Assembly: GCA_027306845.1 (NCBI GenBank)
Contig: DAHUYY010000020.1
Coordinates: 1-15,681 of the forward strand
DNA: 15,681 nt
From: Vulcanimicrobiota bacterium
GTDB lineage: Bacteria; Vulcanimicrobiota; Vulcanimicrobiia; Vulcanimicrobiales; Vulcanimicrobiaceae
Reading direction: 5' to 3'
Program-made: the position numbers and the translations under genes
Part shown: positions 7,443-15,491 of the stretch, one piece after another
Layout: each line of letters opens with the position of its first letter
How positions within the stretch are numbered: position 1 is the first letter of the stretch
Notes under the pieces: generated by a model
Database searches by the model: none
Told to the model about the DNA's origin: nothing
The model's input: the letters and a program-made list of their open reading frames with translations, nothing else

Positions 7443-10400
7443 TCAATGGAAGTTATGCGCGCGAACGCCGGCGAGCATCTTCGCACTCTCCAACGCTTCG
7501 ATCTCCGCGGCAAGCACATCGATGCAGCCGCTCTCCTTCTGCAGCGTCCCGGCGATCACGAGCGTCGCATTCGTCGCGATGATGCGGCGCGTCCGCTCGT
7601 AGAGATCGGGGCGCACGATGACGTTGACCAAACCCGTCTCGTCCTCAAGTGTTAAAAAGACAAAACCCTTCGCGGTGCCGGGGCGCTGGCGCGTAATCAC
7701 CAAGCCGCCGACGCGCACCCGTTGCCGGTGCTTTGCCCGAGCGAGCGCCGCGGCCGAGAGCACGCCGCGCGCATCGAGCCCGGCGCGCAAATGAGCGATA
7801 CCTTGCGGCCCCGTCGTGACGCCCGTCGACCAGAGATCGAACGCCGTTTGCTCGCGCGGTTTCAACGGCGCGAACGTTACCGCCGGCTCCTGCGTCTCCA
7901 TCAGCCGCCCGAGTTCGCCGCGCCGTTCGCGTTCGTCGAGCGCACGCAACGCCCACATTGCCTCGCGGCGGCTACGATACCACGGCGCGAATGCATCGGC
8001 GACCGCGAGGCTCTCGAGCCCCTCGCGGCTGAGATCGGTACGCCGCGCAAAATCGAGAATATCGACGAACGCGCCGGCTTTTAACGCCGCTTCGAGGCGC
8101 TCGCGCTGCACGCTGCCGAGATCGCGTACGAGATGAAAACCGAGCCGCACCGCGCCGCTTTCGTCGACGAAGCTCCACCATTCGCTCGCGTTGATCTCGA
8201 TCGGTTTAACCACGACGTCATGTCGCTTTGCATCGTTGACGAGTACTTCGGTTGCATAGAAACCCATCGGCTGGACGTTGAGAATCGCCGCAGTGAACTC
8301 CGCGTGGTAGCGGCACTTGAGATAGGCGGAAGCATAAGCGAGCAAGGCAAAGCTCGCGGCATGCGATTCGGGAAATCCGTAATCGGCGAAACCTTCGAGC
8401 ATTGCGAAAAGCTTCTCCGCCGCGGTGCGCTCGATACCGTTGCGCTCCATTCCCTCGATCAACTGCGTCCGTAACGCTTGCATCTTCTCGCGCGAACGTT
8501 TGTGCCCCATCGCTCTGCGCAAACGATCCGCTTCTCCCGCGGAGAAACCCGCCGCTTCTACTGCAAGGCGCATGCCTTGCTCTTGAAAGAGCGGCACGCC
8601 GAGCGTCCGTTCGAGCACCGGGCGAAGTTTCGGGTGCGGGTACTCCACCGCTTCCAAACCTGCACGCCTGCGTAAAAACGGGTGAATCATCTGCCCCTGA
8701 ATAGGGCCGGGGCGGATGATCGCCACTTGCATGACGAGATCGTAAAAACAGCGCGGCTTCATGCGCGGCAGCATCGATTGTTGCGCGCGCGATTCGATCT
8801 GAAAGACTCCGATGCTGTCGGCGCGTTCGAGCATCGCATAGGTAGCGGCATCATCGGGTGGAATCGCCGCCAGCGAGAGCGGCGTTTCGTGCGGGCGCGA
8901 GCGCCGATGCAGCGCGAAAGCCTCGTCGAGCAACGAAAGCATTCCTAACCCCAAGAGATCGATTTTGATCAGGCCGAGGGCGGCAAGATCGTCTTTATCC
9001 CACTGAATGACGCTGCGATCGCGCATCGTCGCCCATTCCACCGGTGCAACGCGCACCAGCGGATCGCGCGCGAGCACCATGCCGCCGGAATGAATCCCCA
9101 AGTGTCGGGGAAAACCTTCGATACGCTCGCAGAGCCGAAAGAGCCGTTCTTCGGCAGCGGAGCGTTCGAGAGGCGCCGTCGTCTCGCGAACCGTTGCGCG
9201 CCCGTAGGAACGCCCGCCGTGGAGATCGATCGCAAGCGCATCGAGCCGCTCGGGCGCCACGCCCAACACTTTGCCGATATCCCGCAACGCCGAGCGCGAA
9301 CGATAGCTTATCACCTCGGCCGCCATCGCGGCGTGCGCGCGCCCGTAGCGTTCGTAGACGTATTGAATGATCCGCTCGCGGTCGCGATGGGCGAAATCTA
9401 TATCGATATCGGGAATCTCGTTACGCTCTTCGGAGAGAAAGCGCTCGAAGAGCAGATTCATTCCGACCGGATCGACTGCGGTGATTCCCAACGCATAACA
9501 GACCGCGGAGTTTGCCGCCGATCCGCGCCCCTGGCAAAGTACGCCCATCGCGTTTGCCGCACGGACGATATCCCACACGATTAAAAAATAGCCGGCGAGA
9601 TCGAGCTTGGCGATAATTCCCAATTCGTATTCGAGCTGCCGCTCCACCGCAACCGAGAGCGGGTTACCGTAGCGGCGCGTCGCCCCCTCCATCGTCAGCA
9701 CGCGCAGATAGCTCTGTCGCGTGAATCCCGTCGGAACTGCGAAAAGCGGGAACTGTTCGCTCAACGTCTCGAGCCGAAAGCTCGCCCGTGCGGCGATCTC
9801 CAACGTGCGTTCGATCGCGCCGGGATATTCGGCAAAGAGCCGCGCCATCGTTCGCGGACTTTTGAGGTGTGCCTCGGTATTGGGATCGAGAATGTTGCGC
9901 GCGACGCCTTCTTTCAGCGTCACCCCATGTTTGATGCAACGCAGTATCGCGGCGCTTTCGGCATCTTCACGGCGGGCATAGGCGACATCGTTGGTCGCAA
10001 CATAAGGAACGGAGAGTTTACGAGCCGTTGCCACGAGCGACTCGTTCCGCGGCGCATCGCTTTCGCACAAGCGACGAACGATTTCGATATAAAAAGCGTC
10101 GGGGAAAAAACTTCGCAGCGCTTCAAATGGAGACCGAAGATCGCCGCCGAGCGCGATCAGGCCGCGGTTATCGCCTTCGAGATCGGCAATCACGAGTTCC
10201 GGGGCTCCTTTACTGCCGCGTAATTGTGCCCCGGAGATCAATTCGCAGAGACGATGGTAGCCGCGGGCCTCCGCGACGAGCAAGACGAGGGGAATACCAC
10301 CCGGAAGATGCAGGCGCGCTCCGACGATACCGGGCAAGGCACGTTCGCGAGCGTGGCGCGCGAATCGCACCGCACCGTACAAGCCGTCGGCGTCGGCGAT

Positions 10401-10517
10401 CGCCAGCGCCTCGATTCCGAGTTCGGCCGCGCGTTCGACGAGCTCTTCGGGGTGCGAGCCGGCATCGAGAAAACTAAAGTTCGAGCGCGCGTGCAGCTCT
10501 GCATAGCGCGCGCTCAT
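7443..10517 (-). CDS. dnaE2: Error-prone DNA polymerase DnaE2 (ImuC)
   Basis: A 1024-residue C-family polymerase of DnaE2 length (replicative DnaE is longer). It is the catalytic subunit of the ImuA-ImuB-DnaE2 mutasome, which carries out damage-induced mutagenic translesion synthesis. It has an N-terminal PHP domain with SNFSFLDAGSHPEELVERA at 12-30. The palm carboxylates are D372 and D374 in IPDIDIDF and D520 in LIKIDLLGLG. The IRPGPIQGQM motif is at 601-610, with helix-hairpin-helix and fingers regions after it. An OB fold follows near 934-970 (VGGLVITRQRP...GFVFLTLEDETGLVNVIV). The PHP metal site is degenerate: the usual HxH reads H9-A-R11 and the D-H pair reads D42-A43, so proofreading by PHP is unlikely. 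The start is ATG 10517, in an ATGA overlap with the imuB stop and without its own ribosome site, so it is coupled to imuB. Confidence 0.95.
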   Translation of the reverse strand: MSARYAELHARSNFSFLDAGSHPEELVERAAELGIEALAIADADGLYGAVRFARHARERALPGIVGARLHLPGGIPLVLLVAEARGYHRLCELISGAQLRGSKGAPELVIADLEGDNRGLIALGGDLRSPFEALRSFFPDAFYIEIVRRLCESDAPRNESLVATARKLSVPYVATNDVAYARREDAESAAILRCIKHGVTLKEGVARNILDPNTEAHLKSPRTMARLFAEYPGAIERTLEIAARASFRLETLSEQFPLFAVPTGFTRQSYLRVLTMEGATRRYGNPLSVAVERQLEYELGIIAKLDLAGYFLIVWDIVRAANAMGVLCQGRGSAANSAVCYALGITAVDPVGMNLLFERFLSEERNEIPDIDIDFAHRDRERIIQYVYERYGRAHAAMAAEVISYRSRSALRDIGKVLGVAPERLDALAIDLHGGRSYGRATVRETTAPLERSAAEERLFRLCERIEGFPRHLGIHSGGMVLARDPLVRVAPVEWATMRDRSVIQWDKDDLAALGLIKIDLLGLGMLSLLDEAFALHRRSRPHETPLSLAAIPPDDAATYAMLERADSIGVFQIESRAQQSMLPRMKPRCFYDLVMQVAIIRPGPIQGQMIHPFLRRRAGLEAVEYPHPKLRPVLERTLGVPLFQEQGMRLAVEAAGFSAGEADRLRRAMGHKRSREKMQALRTQLIEGMERNGIERTAAEKLFAMLEGFADYGFPESHAASFALLAYASAYLKCRYHAEFTAAILNVQPMGFYATEVLVNDAKRHDVVVKPIEINASEWWSFVDESGAVRLGFHLVRDLGSVQRERLEAALKAGAFVDILDFARRTDLSREGLESLAVADAFAPWYRSRREAMWALRALDERERRGELGRLMETQEPAVTFAPLKPREQTAFDLWSTGVTTGPQGIAHLRAGLDARGVLSAAALARAKHRQRVRVGGLVITRQRPGTAKGFVFLTLEDETGLVNVIVRPDLYERTRRIIATNATLVIAGTLQKESGCIDVLAAEIEALESAKMLAGVRAHNFH

Positions 10518-11767
10518 TCATAGACGCCGCAAAGATACCAACGCGTTTGGCGGTGCAAGATGCGATACCAACGCCCATCGGCGAGCGCGATATCGTATTC
10601 ATCGCGAGGCGGCAGTTCGCGTGCGACATCTTGCGTGCACCAATGGCCCACGCCTTCGCAAAGTACGCTCGGCGGGTTCCCGATTGCAACCGGAATTCCG
10701 TCGCGTAGCCCCACTGCTACTTCGCGCTCGGCGATGAGATGCAGCGCCGGGAGCGGCAGAGCGGGGAGTGCCGAGATGCATGAATCTTCGACGGCGACGA
10801 AATCCGGCGTAAAACGCTCGAAGGAGAAGCGCTCTTCGAACATATGCGCCGGATGCAGACGCGCGCGTCGGACCGGTTCTCCGAGCAGCCCTTCGAGGCG
10901 AGCGAGGGCAACGGCGAGATCTTGTCGTTGAACGCGTTCGCGAGCGAAGAGCATCTGGCTGCTACCGGCCTCTTCTAAGCGAAGCGCGCGAACGCGCATT
11001 CCCACGACGGCTGCCTCGAAACGCTCCCGCTCCAAACGCGCCCGAAGTACGTCGAAGATCGCCCGTTCCTCTGCCGTCGGGAGCGCAAAAAACAGCTCGA
11101 TGCTCCGTTCGCTCGCATCGTCACAGAAAAACTCAACGCGAATCCCACCGGCACTACGACCGCGAAGCGCGCAACTTTCAGAGATCTCTCCGAGCAAAAA
11201 CCGCAATGCGAAGAGCAGCTGCTCCTGCGTCTGTGCCTCGCCTTCACCTAATGCACTCGCCTCGATCGGCAGTGTAAACGCGCGTGGCGCGAGCGGTCGC
11301 CGCTCCATACCGCAGGCGCGCAGATGCCAGCATGCGGCCCGCGCACCGAAGCGACGGAGCAAGGGGCCATGCGGGAGCGCCGCGAGCTCTCCGATCCGTT
11401 CGATTCCCAACAGTACGAAGCGTTCGATCGTTCGCGGATCGATATCGAGCGCGCTCAACGGAAAAGGCGAGAGGAATGCAGCTTCTTCACCGGCGGGAAC
11501 GACGCAACCGTCGGCATATCGTGCCGCTACTTCGGCGCAAAACGCATCTTCGGAGCAGCCGCAGCGCACCGCGACACCAAACGGAGCGAGCGCCCTCCGC
11601 ACTTGCGCGCACCACTGCACGGGCTCTCCGACGATACCGTGCATATCGAGATAGGCAGAGCCGACCGCGGCATCTTCAACCGTCGGGCTCACCGCATCGA
11701 GAGCATCGAGCATCGCTTCCCAACGCTGTTGTAGGTTCTCGCCTTCGACGATCGCACAGAGCAGCAT
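10514..11767 (-). CDS. imuB: ImuB-like inactive Y-family polymerase, N-terminally short
   Basis: A 417-residue ImuB-type protein; family members are usually about 480-530. ImuB is the hub that links DnaE2 and ImuA to the beta clamp. Recognisable parts are VSPTVE...AYLDMHG (26-44), the fingers/helix-hairpin-helix part (ALDID...LLGIERIGELAALP), a little-finger region, and the classic tail ending in DGRWYRILHRQTRWYLCGVYE. At the Y-family S-x-D-E site the sequence reads VGSAYLD, so the two carboxylates are replaced by G36 and S37. The first about 70 residues of the palm, which hold the first metal-binding Asp, are missing. SSQMLF ahead of ARERV sits where ImuB proteins carry a clamp-binding motif but is degenerate. 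The start is ATG 11767, with AGGCGG 6 nt upstream and 10 nt after the imuA stop. The frame is open to 12133, but that part is antisense-like Arg/Ser/Cys-rich shadow of imuA. Confidence 0.85.
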   Translation of the reverse strand: MLLCAIVEGENLQQRWEAMLDALDAVSPTVEDAAVGSAYLDMHGIVGEPVQWCAQVRRALAPFGVAVRCGCSEDAFCAEVAARYADGCVVPAGEEAAFLSPFPLSALDIDPRTIERFVLLGIERIGELAALPHGPLLRRFGARAACWHLRACGMERRPLAPRAFTLPIEASALGEGEAQTQEQLLFALRFLLGEISESCALRGRSAGGIRVEFFCDDASERSIELFFALPTAEERAIFDVLRARLERERFEAAVVGMRVRALRLEEAGSSQMLFARERVQRQDLAVALARLEGLLGEPVRRARLHPAHMFEERFSFERFTPDFVAVEDSCISALPALPLPALHLIAEREVAVGLRDGIPVAIGNPPSVLCEGVGHWCTQDVARELPPRDEYDIALADGRWYRILHRQTRWYLCGVYE

Positions 11768-11777
11768 CGCATACCGC

Positions 11778-12527
11778 CTACGCGTGTGCCCGCAGCGTTC
11801 GTTGCGGCGCCCGTACCGCGTGCAGGCTCCGTTCGCGCAACGGCGCCGCTTCGCGCAAGAGCATCGCTTGCAACGAAATCGGCGTGCGCGAGGGAAGCGC
11901 TCGCGCGAGAGGCTCGACGGAGAATGCGAAGCCGAGCAGCGCGCCGCCGACGCTACCGCGCCCGCAGAGGACAAGCCGCTCGCCGCGACAGCGCAAACGC
12001 AATACGGGTAGCCCCGCAGGGGCCTGTAATGGGCCGTCGAGCAAAGCGAGGAGCGTGCTGCCGGTTTCGCGTGCGAGCCGCGCGAAACGCCCCCAGATCG
12101 CGGCGCTCCAGGCACGCGCTCGTACGAAAACAACGCGGCAAACGCGCGAACGCAGCAGCGTGTCGAGCGCGCGGGCGAGCAGCCCTCCCTCGCGTACCGG
12201 CACGATCAACAAGCGCTCCAACAGCACGCCGGCTTCGGCGAGCGCCGGCGGATAGCAACCACCATCGTCGAGGAGAGCGACGAAGGCGCTCCGGCTCGCA
12301 GCCGCAAGCGCCCGAAAGGCGATCGCCCCCCGCCCCGAACTCAGAGCGCCTTCGAGGGTGACGAGCCCGGCGGGGAGCCCACCGCCGATTGCGGTATCGA
12401 GCGCGGGGAGCTCGCAGGGCAATCGCCGCTCCTGCGACGGGGCGGGCCGATGCGCGGCGGCGAGACGCTCCTTCAGGGAGAGAAACGCCGCCTCTCGGTT
12501 CCTCTGGGGGGCCGGCACGGGCAACAT
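11778..12527 (-). CDS. imuA: ImuA, RecA-like mutasome accessory protein
   Basis: A 249-residue protein, the first gene of the mutasome operon. ImuA proteins are RecA-fold partners of ImuB and DnaE2. The core LPALDTAIGGGLPAGLVTLEG (residues 40-60) is the family's LD-x-x-L-GGGLP-x-G-x-x-E pattern. It is followed by a P-loop position reading GALSSGRG (60-67), where the Lys-Ser/Thr of a true Walker A is replaced by Arg-Gly, so ATP binding is doubtful. Strands VALLDDGG and VVFVRA follow, and LLALLDG is the expected Walker B-like strand. The start ATG 12527 has no Shine-Dalgarno sequence but lies 8 nt below the -10 of a LexA-boxed promoter, which fits a leaderless mRNA. The assignment rests on fold motifs plus operon position with imuB and dnaE2. 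Confidence 0.83.
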   Translation of the reverse strand: MLPVPAPQRNREAAFLSLKERLAAAHRPAPSQERRLPCELPALDTAIGGGLPAGLVTLEGALSSGRGAIAFRALAAASRSAFVALLDDGGCYPPALAEAGVLLERLLIVPVREGGLLARALDTLLRSRVCRVVFVRARAWSAAIWGRFARLARETGSTLLALLDGPLQAPAGLPVLRLRCRGERLVLCGRGSVGGALLGFAFSVEPLARALPSRTPISLQAMLLREAAPLRERSLHAVRAPQRTLRAHA

Positions 12528-12535
12528 GGGAGGCT

Positions 12536-12564
12536 ATCGTAATCGAACATATGTTCGATGTCAA
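12536..12564 (-). promoter_or_regulatory. Promoter of imuA-imuB-dnaE2
   Basis: Read on the minus strand, a perfect -35 TTGACA (12564-12559) is followed after exactly 17 bp by TACGAT (12541-12536), which matches the consensus -10 at four of six positions. The -10 ends 8 nt before the imuA ATG. A start site 6-8 nt downstream of the -10 would fall at, or one or two bases before, the A of ATG. Confidence 0.8.
12542..12559. promoter_or_regulatory. LexA/SOS operator
   Basis: ATCGAACATATGTTCGAT is a perfect 18-bp palindrome containing CGAAC-N4-GTTCG, the LexA box of Firmicutes and Actinobacteria. It fills the spacer between the -35 and -10 of imuA, so bound LexA would block RNA polymerase. SOS control of imuA-imuB-dnaE2 cassettes is established in other bacteria. 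The apparent start codon of the divergent membrane-protein gene (12551) lies inside the same box. Confidence 0.9.
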
Positions 12565-13237
12565 CGCCGGATTTCAGCCTCGCTCGTCGAAGCGGCCGGA
12601 GGTGCCCAGCTCGATTTTTCCCGCTCTCTCGCGACAGGAACGCGCGTTCTGCGCCACCGTCGCGGTGCTCGCTGCCGCACTCGCCGACCCGTGCCTCGAA
12701 TTCGCCTCCAATGCGGGCTGGTTTGGAAGCGGCCGCTTTACCGACCGCAGCATGGCCGACGTTGCCCCGACCCTGCTCTTCGGCGCCCTCTTCCTCGTTG
12801 CCCAACTGCTGGGAATCTTCCGTCGGGCCTATATTCGCCTACGCCTTGACGAGCCGCTACGCCGGCCGCTCGCACGACTGCTGCCGATCGTCTTTACCCT
12901 GCAACTCGTGTTGCTCTTCCTGATCGAGAGCATCGAGCAACGCGTCGTATACGGGCATTTTCTCGGCGGAGAGCTCTGGCTGGGTGCGCCGATTCTCATC
13001 GCTCTCGTCGTTCACGCGCTCTTCACGGCCTGCATGGCTTTCCTCATCGCGCTCACACTCCGTGAATTCGCGCGTCGCGCACCGGCGCTCGCAGCGGCAG
13101 TACGCCTGCGCCGTGTAAGAAACGCCCCACTCGCGATCGCCCTCCGACGCGCCTTCGCCGTTGCCTCGGCGAGATTCTCCGAGCACACTCTCGGTTCTAT
13201 TGGAAAGCGTGCTCCTCCGATTCGGGTGATTTCGTAA
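12551..13237 (+). CDS. Four-helix integral membrane protein, unknown function
   Basis: A 228-residue protein that I do not recognise. Three clear hydrophobic helices lie at about 71-90, 110-127 and 144-170; a weaker one lies at 32-50. The last about 58 residues form an Arg/Ala-rich, strongly basic cytoplasmic-looking tail. The start chosen is ATG 12551, after which the sequence looks protein-like. GGGAGG lies upstream at 12528-12533, but its 17-nt spacing is long, so a later start (for example GTG 12602) is possible. The frame is open back to 12389, but that part is antisense to imuA. The start codon lies inside the LexA palindrome, 23 bp from the imuA ATG. The next gene, an LCP protein, follows after 43 nt, suggesting a shared transcript and an envelope role. 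It may be SOS-controlled; this is inference. Confidence 0.7.
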   Translation: MFDVNAGFQPRSSKRPEVPSSIFPALSRQERAFCATVAVLAAALADPCLEFASNAGWFGSGRFTDRSMADVAPTLLFGALFLVAQLLGIFRRAYIRLRLDEPLRRPLARLLPIVFTLQLVLLFLIESIEQRVVYGHFLGGELWLGAPILIALVVHALFTACMAFLIALTLREFARRAPALAAAVRLRRVRNAPLAIALRRAFAVASARFSEHTLGSIGKRAPPIRVIS

Positions 13238-13280
13238 CCTTCCCCAATCGCACGACACCCTTCGGAGTATTCTCTCGCCA

Positions 13281-14519
13281 ATGAAACGACAACGCGTGCG
13301 CCCGAATATGGCGCGCATTCTGATCGCCTGCGCCCTTCTCGCGTTCATCCTCGGATTTGCGATCTTCTTCTCGCAGGGCGCACGGCGCTTTGCCGGCGGG
13401 GTTGCCGCACGCCTGACGCTGGGCACGCAACCGATCGATATTCTCGTCATCGCCAACAACGCACGCGGCGTCGCCGCGAACGATCCGCTCGGCCTCGGCA
13501 CCGCGGCAGGGCAAGCCGACGTTATTCTTCTCGCGCGGATCGACCCGGCTGCACACCGCATCTACGCCATTACGATTCCTCGCGATACCCTCTTCGCGCA
13601 GCCCGGCTGGAACGACCCGGTACCGAAGATCAAAACGCTCTTTTTTATGGGCGATCAAGAGACTCCACCGAGTGGCCCGCAAGAGCTCGCGAAAGCCGTC
13701 GCGCAACTCACCGGCCTACCCGTCGACGGGTATATTGCAGCAAATTTCTCCGGCTTCGAACGCGCGGTCGATCTCGTCGGCGGCATCACGGTCGACGTCA
13801 AACAACGCATCTACGATCCGCGCCATAGCGGAGCGAATTTTCGGCCCGGACTGCAGCACATGAATGGGAAAGAGGCACTGGCGTTCGTGCGCGTTCGGCA
13901 AAATATCGCCGGGAACGCCTATCGTATCAACGATTTCCAGCGCATGCAGGCGGAGGTGCAAGTGCTGGGGATTCTCCGCAATACCCTGCTCGACCCGACA
14001 CACGCCGCAACCCTGATTCCTCGGTTCGTGAAAGCGATGCACGGCGATATTGCAACCGATCTTCCACAAGCACGCCTCATCCAAATCGGCATCGCGATGG
14101 CCGGCGCACCGGTCTACCAAGTTCCACTCGGTTCGATCGAAGATTCGATGACGCTCACCTCGGCAAGCGTACCAGGAATTAACGCCGAGGGTTATCTCGA
14201 CGGCGCCGATTACGACGTGCTCGACCCGGCGGAGATCGAGCGGCGCCTCGCAGCGTTCGGTGCGACGAGCCCGAGCCTCGGTATCGATTTTCCGCCGCAT
14301 GCAAGCGTCCACGTCACGCTCTACGGCAGCGCGCACATGGCGTTGCACTTCGAGCATCTCGGCTTCCAGGTGACGCGCGCGGGCGCCGCGACCGGAGCGC
14401 AGCGCGTCCTCTACCCGGCAGGCGAACCGGCGGCGGGATGGGAGGCGGCGCGTGCGCTCGGCGGCGGCGATGTCACCGTCGAGCCCGGCGCGGGCAGCAC
14501 GGTGGTCGTCGAGGAATAA
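13281..14519 (+). CDS. LytR-CpsA-Psr (LCP) family protein with LytR_C-like tail
   Basis: A 412-residue type II membrane protein. LCP enzymes move lipid-linked glycopolymers onto peptidoglycan or similar acceptors on the outer face of the cytoplasmic membrane. There is a short basic N-terminus and one helix at about 11-31. The LCP domain spans about 52-240: IDILVIANN, then D80 in ADVILL, the pyrophosphate-binding R101 in ITIPRDT, and DLVGGITVDV. The Arg-rich lipid-phosphate motifs FVRVR (202-206) and YRINDFQRMQ (214-223) close it. Residues about 342-410 (VHVTLYGS...GFQVTRAG...VLYPAG...VTVEPG) match the pattern of the LytR C-terminal domain. The start is ATG 13281, with GGAG 13 nt upstream. The substrate cannot be told from sequence. 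Confidence 0.9.
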   Translation: MKRQRVRPNMARILIACALLAFILGFAIFFSQGARRFAGGVAARLTLGTQPIDILVIANNARGVAANDPLGLGTAAGQADVILLARIDPAAHRIYAITIPRDTLFAQPGWNDPVPKIKTLFFMGDQETPPSGPQELAKAVAQLTGLPVDGYIAANFSGFERAVDLVGGITVDVKQRIYDPRHSGANFRPGLQHMNGKEALAFVRVRQNIAGNAYRINDFQRMQAEVQVLGILRNTLLDPTHAATLIPRFVKAMHGDIATDLPQARLIQIGIAMAGAPVYQVPLGSIEDSMTLTSASVPGINAEGYLDGADYDVLDPAEIERRLAAFGATSPSLGIDFPPHASVHVTLYGSAHMALHFEHLGFQVTRAGAATGAQRVLYPAGEPAAGWEAARALGGGDVTVEPGAGSTVVVEE

Positions 14520-14526
14520 CGCTCGC

Positions 14527-15432
14527 TTACGGGGCCTTCTGCGGAGGGCCTCCGGTGCAGATATGCGCGGCGGCGATGATCTCCGGCGCGACGGCGTTCT
14601 GGCGCTTATTCATCTCCTGCCGCGTCCAATGCATCGCGTTGGCGACCGCTCGGATCGGATTGTAGCCTAAACTCAGCCCGGGGACGTTGCGCATATCGAC
14701 CAGCGTCGGGTCGAGTTGGCGCGGAGCGAGGCCGGCATAGTTGTTGTTATAGAACTCCGGGTTCGGCGTCGCGGTCGCAATCGGATTGGTCTTGAGCTCT
14801 TGGGTACCGTTGATCGCACCGATATATTCAAACCCGGCATGCTGCATGGTCGCCATCTGTTTGGTCGCGACGAACCCGTTGATGAGGTCGAGCGCGAACT
14901 TCTGCGTGTTGAGCGCACTCAGAAGCCCGGCTTTGAGCTTCGCTAATTCCTTCGAATCGTAACCGTTGCCACTGCGAAAAATCGCCTCGTTGGCCAAGAG
15001 TTTATCGATCGCTTCGGTATTTTTTACCAGCGGCCCGACGAGATACTCCATTTTTACCTGCGCGAGTTGGCGCGCCGTCGCACTGGTTTTGCCGCTGATA
15101 TTGTAACGCACGTAATCGTTGAAGAGCGGCTGGCTCTTGGCGATAATCGCGTTGTTCTGCAACATCAAACCGACCGCGGGAGCGACCGCCTGGTGCAACC
15201 CGCTGCAGAGCGGGCGCGCGATCACGTGAATGATGACCGGCAGGTGTAGCTTCGAATCGACCGGGTGTCCGCCGGTTCCGCCGCTTGCCGAATCGGAGTT
15301 ATGCTCCGCCGTCCCCTGCTGCACGAGATTTCCCGCCGGTTTGGTTTGCTGCGCGCGCAGCGCACCCGGCACGATCAGCGCTCCAATTGCGAGGGCGGCC
15401 CGAGAGCCGAATAGTCGATGGCGCGATTTCAT
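14527..15432 (-). CDS. Exported protein, unknown function
   Basis: A 301-residue protein that I do not recognise. The first 27 residues are a classic Sec signal peptide: basic MKSRHR, hydrophobic core AALAIGALIVPG, cleavage after ALRA before QQ. The mature part begins with a Gly/Ser/Gln-rich linker (about 28-60). It then has a mainly helical region with Asn- and Gln-rich stretches, and two cysteines, C76 (RPLCSGLHQ) and C292 (AHICTGGPP), which may pair. No lipobox, membrane anchor or known catalytic motif is seen. The start is ATG 15432 with a strong AAGGAGG 10 nt upstream. It lies 59 nt after the cheW-like gene on the same strand and converges on the LCP gene with a 7-nt gap. Periplasmic or secreted location is inferred; function unknown. 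Confidence 0.75.
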   Translation of the reverse strand: MKSRHRLFGSRAALAIGALIVPGALRAQQTKPAGNLVQQGTAEHNSDSASGGTGGHPVDSKLHLPVIIHVIARPLCSGLHQAVAPAVGLMLQNNAIIAKSQPLFNDYVRYNISGKTSATARQLAQVKMEYLVGPLVKNTEAIDKLLANEAIFRSGNGYDSKELAKLKAGLLSALNTQKFALDLINGFVATKQMATMQHAGFEYIGAINGTQELKTNPIATATPNPEFYNNNYAGLAPRQLDPTLVDMRNVPGLSLGYNPIRAVANAMHWTRQEMNKRQNAVAPEIIAAAHICTGGPPQKAP

Positions 15433-15491
15433 GGGGATCGATCCTCCTTAGTACCGGAACGACCCGGCCGAAGGAATCGTTTCGGCGCTTG

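Noticed and set aside
7361..7519. Upstream extension of the BON protein
   Set aside because: It overlaps the dnaE2 3' end and the intergenic gap; the strong GGAGGAG site selects ATG 7360.
11768..12133. N-terminal extension of the ImuB frame up to 12133
   Set aside because: The extension is Arg/Ser/Cys-rich, overlaps imuA in another frame, and shows no Y-family N-terminal motif; ATG 11767 has a ribosome site and follows the imuA stop by 10 nt.
12389..12550. Upstream extension of the four-helix membrane protein
   Set aside because: It is antisense to imuA, Arg/Ala/Pro-rich and crosses the imuA promoter and LexA box.
14533..14550. Seven-base-pair hairpin with TGCG loop at the LCP/exported-protein convergence
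   Set aside because: It has no U-run on either strand and lies inside the 3' coding end of the exported protein, so it is not called a terminator.
15467..15486. Six-base-pair inverted repeat GCCGAA/TTCGGC after cheW
   Set aside because: Short stem with no U-run; not enough to call a terminator or operator.
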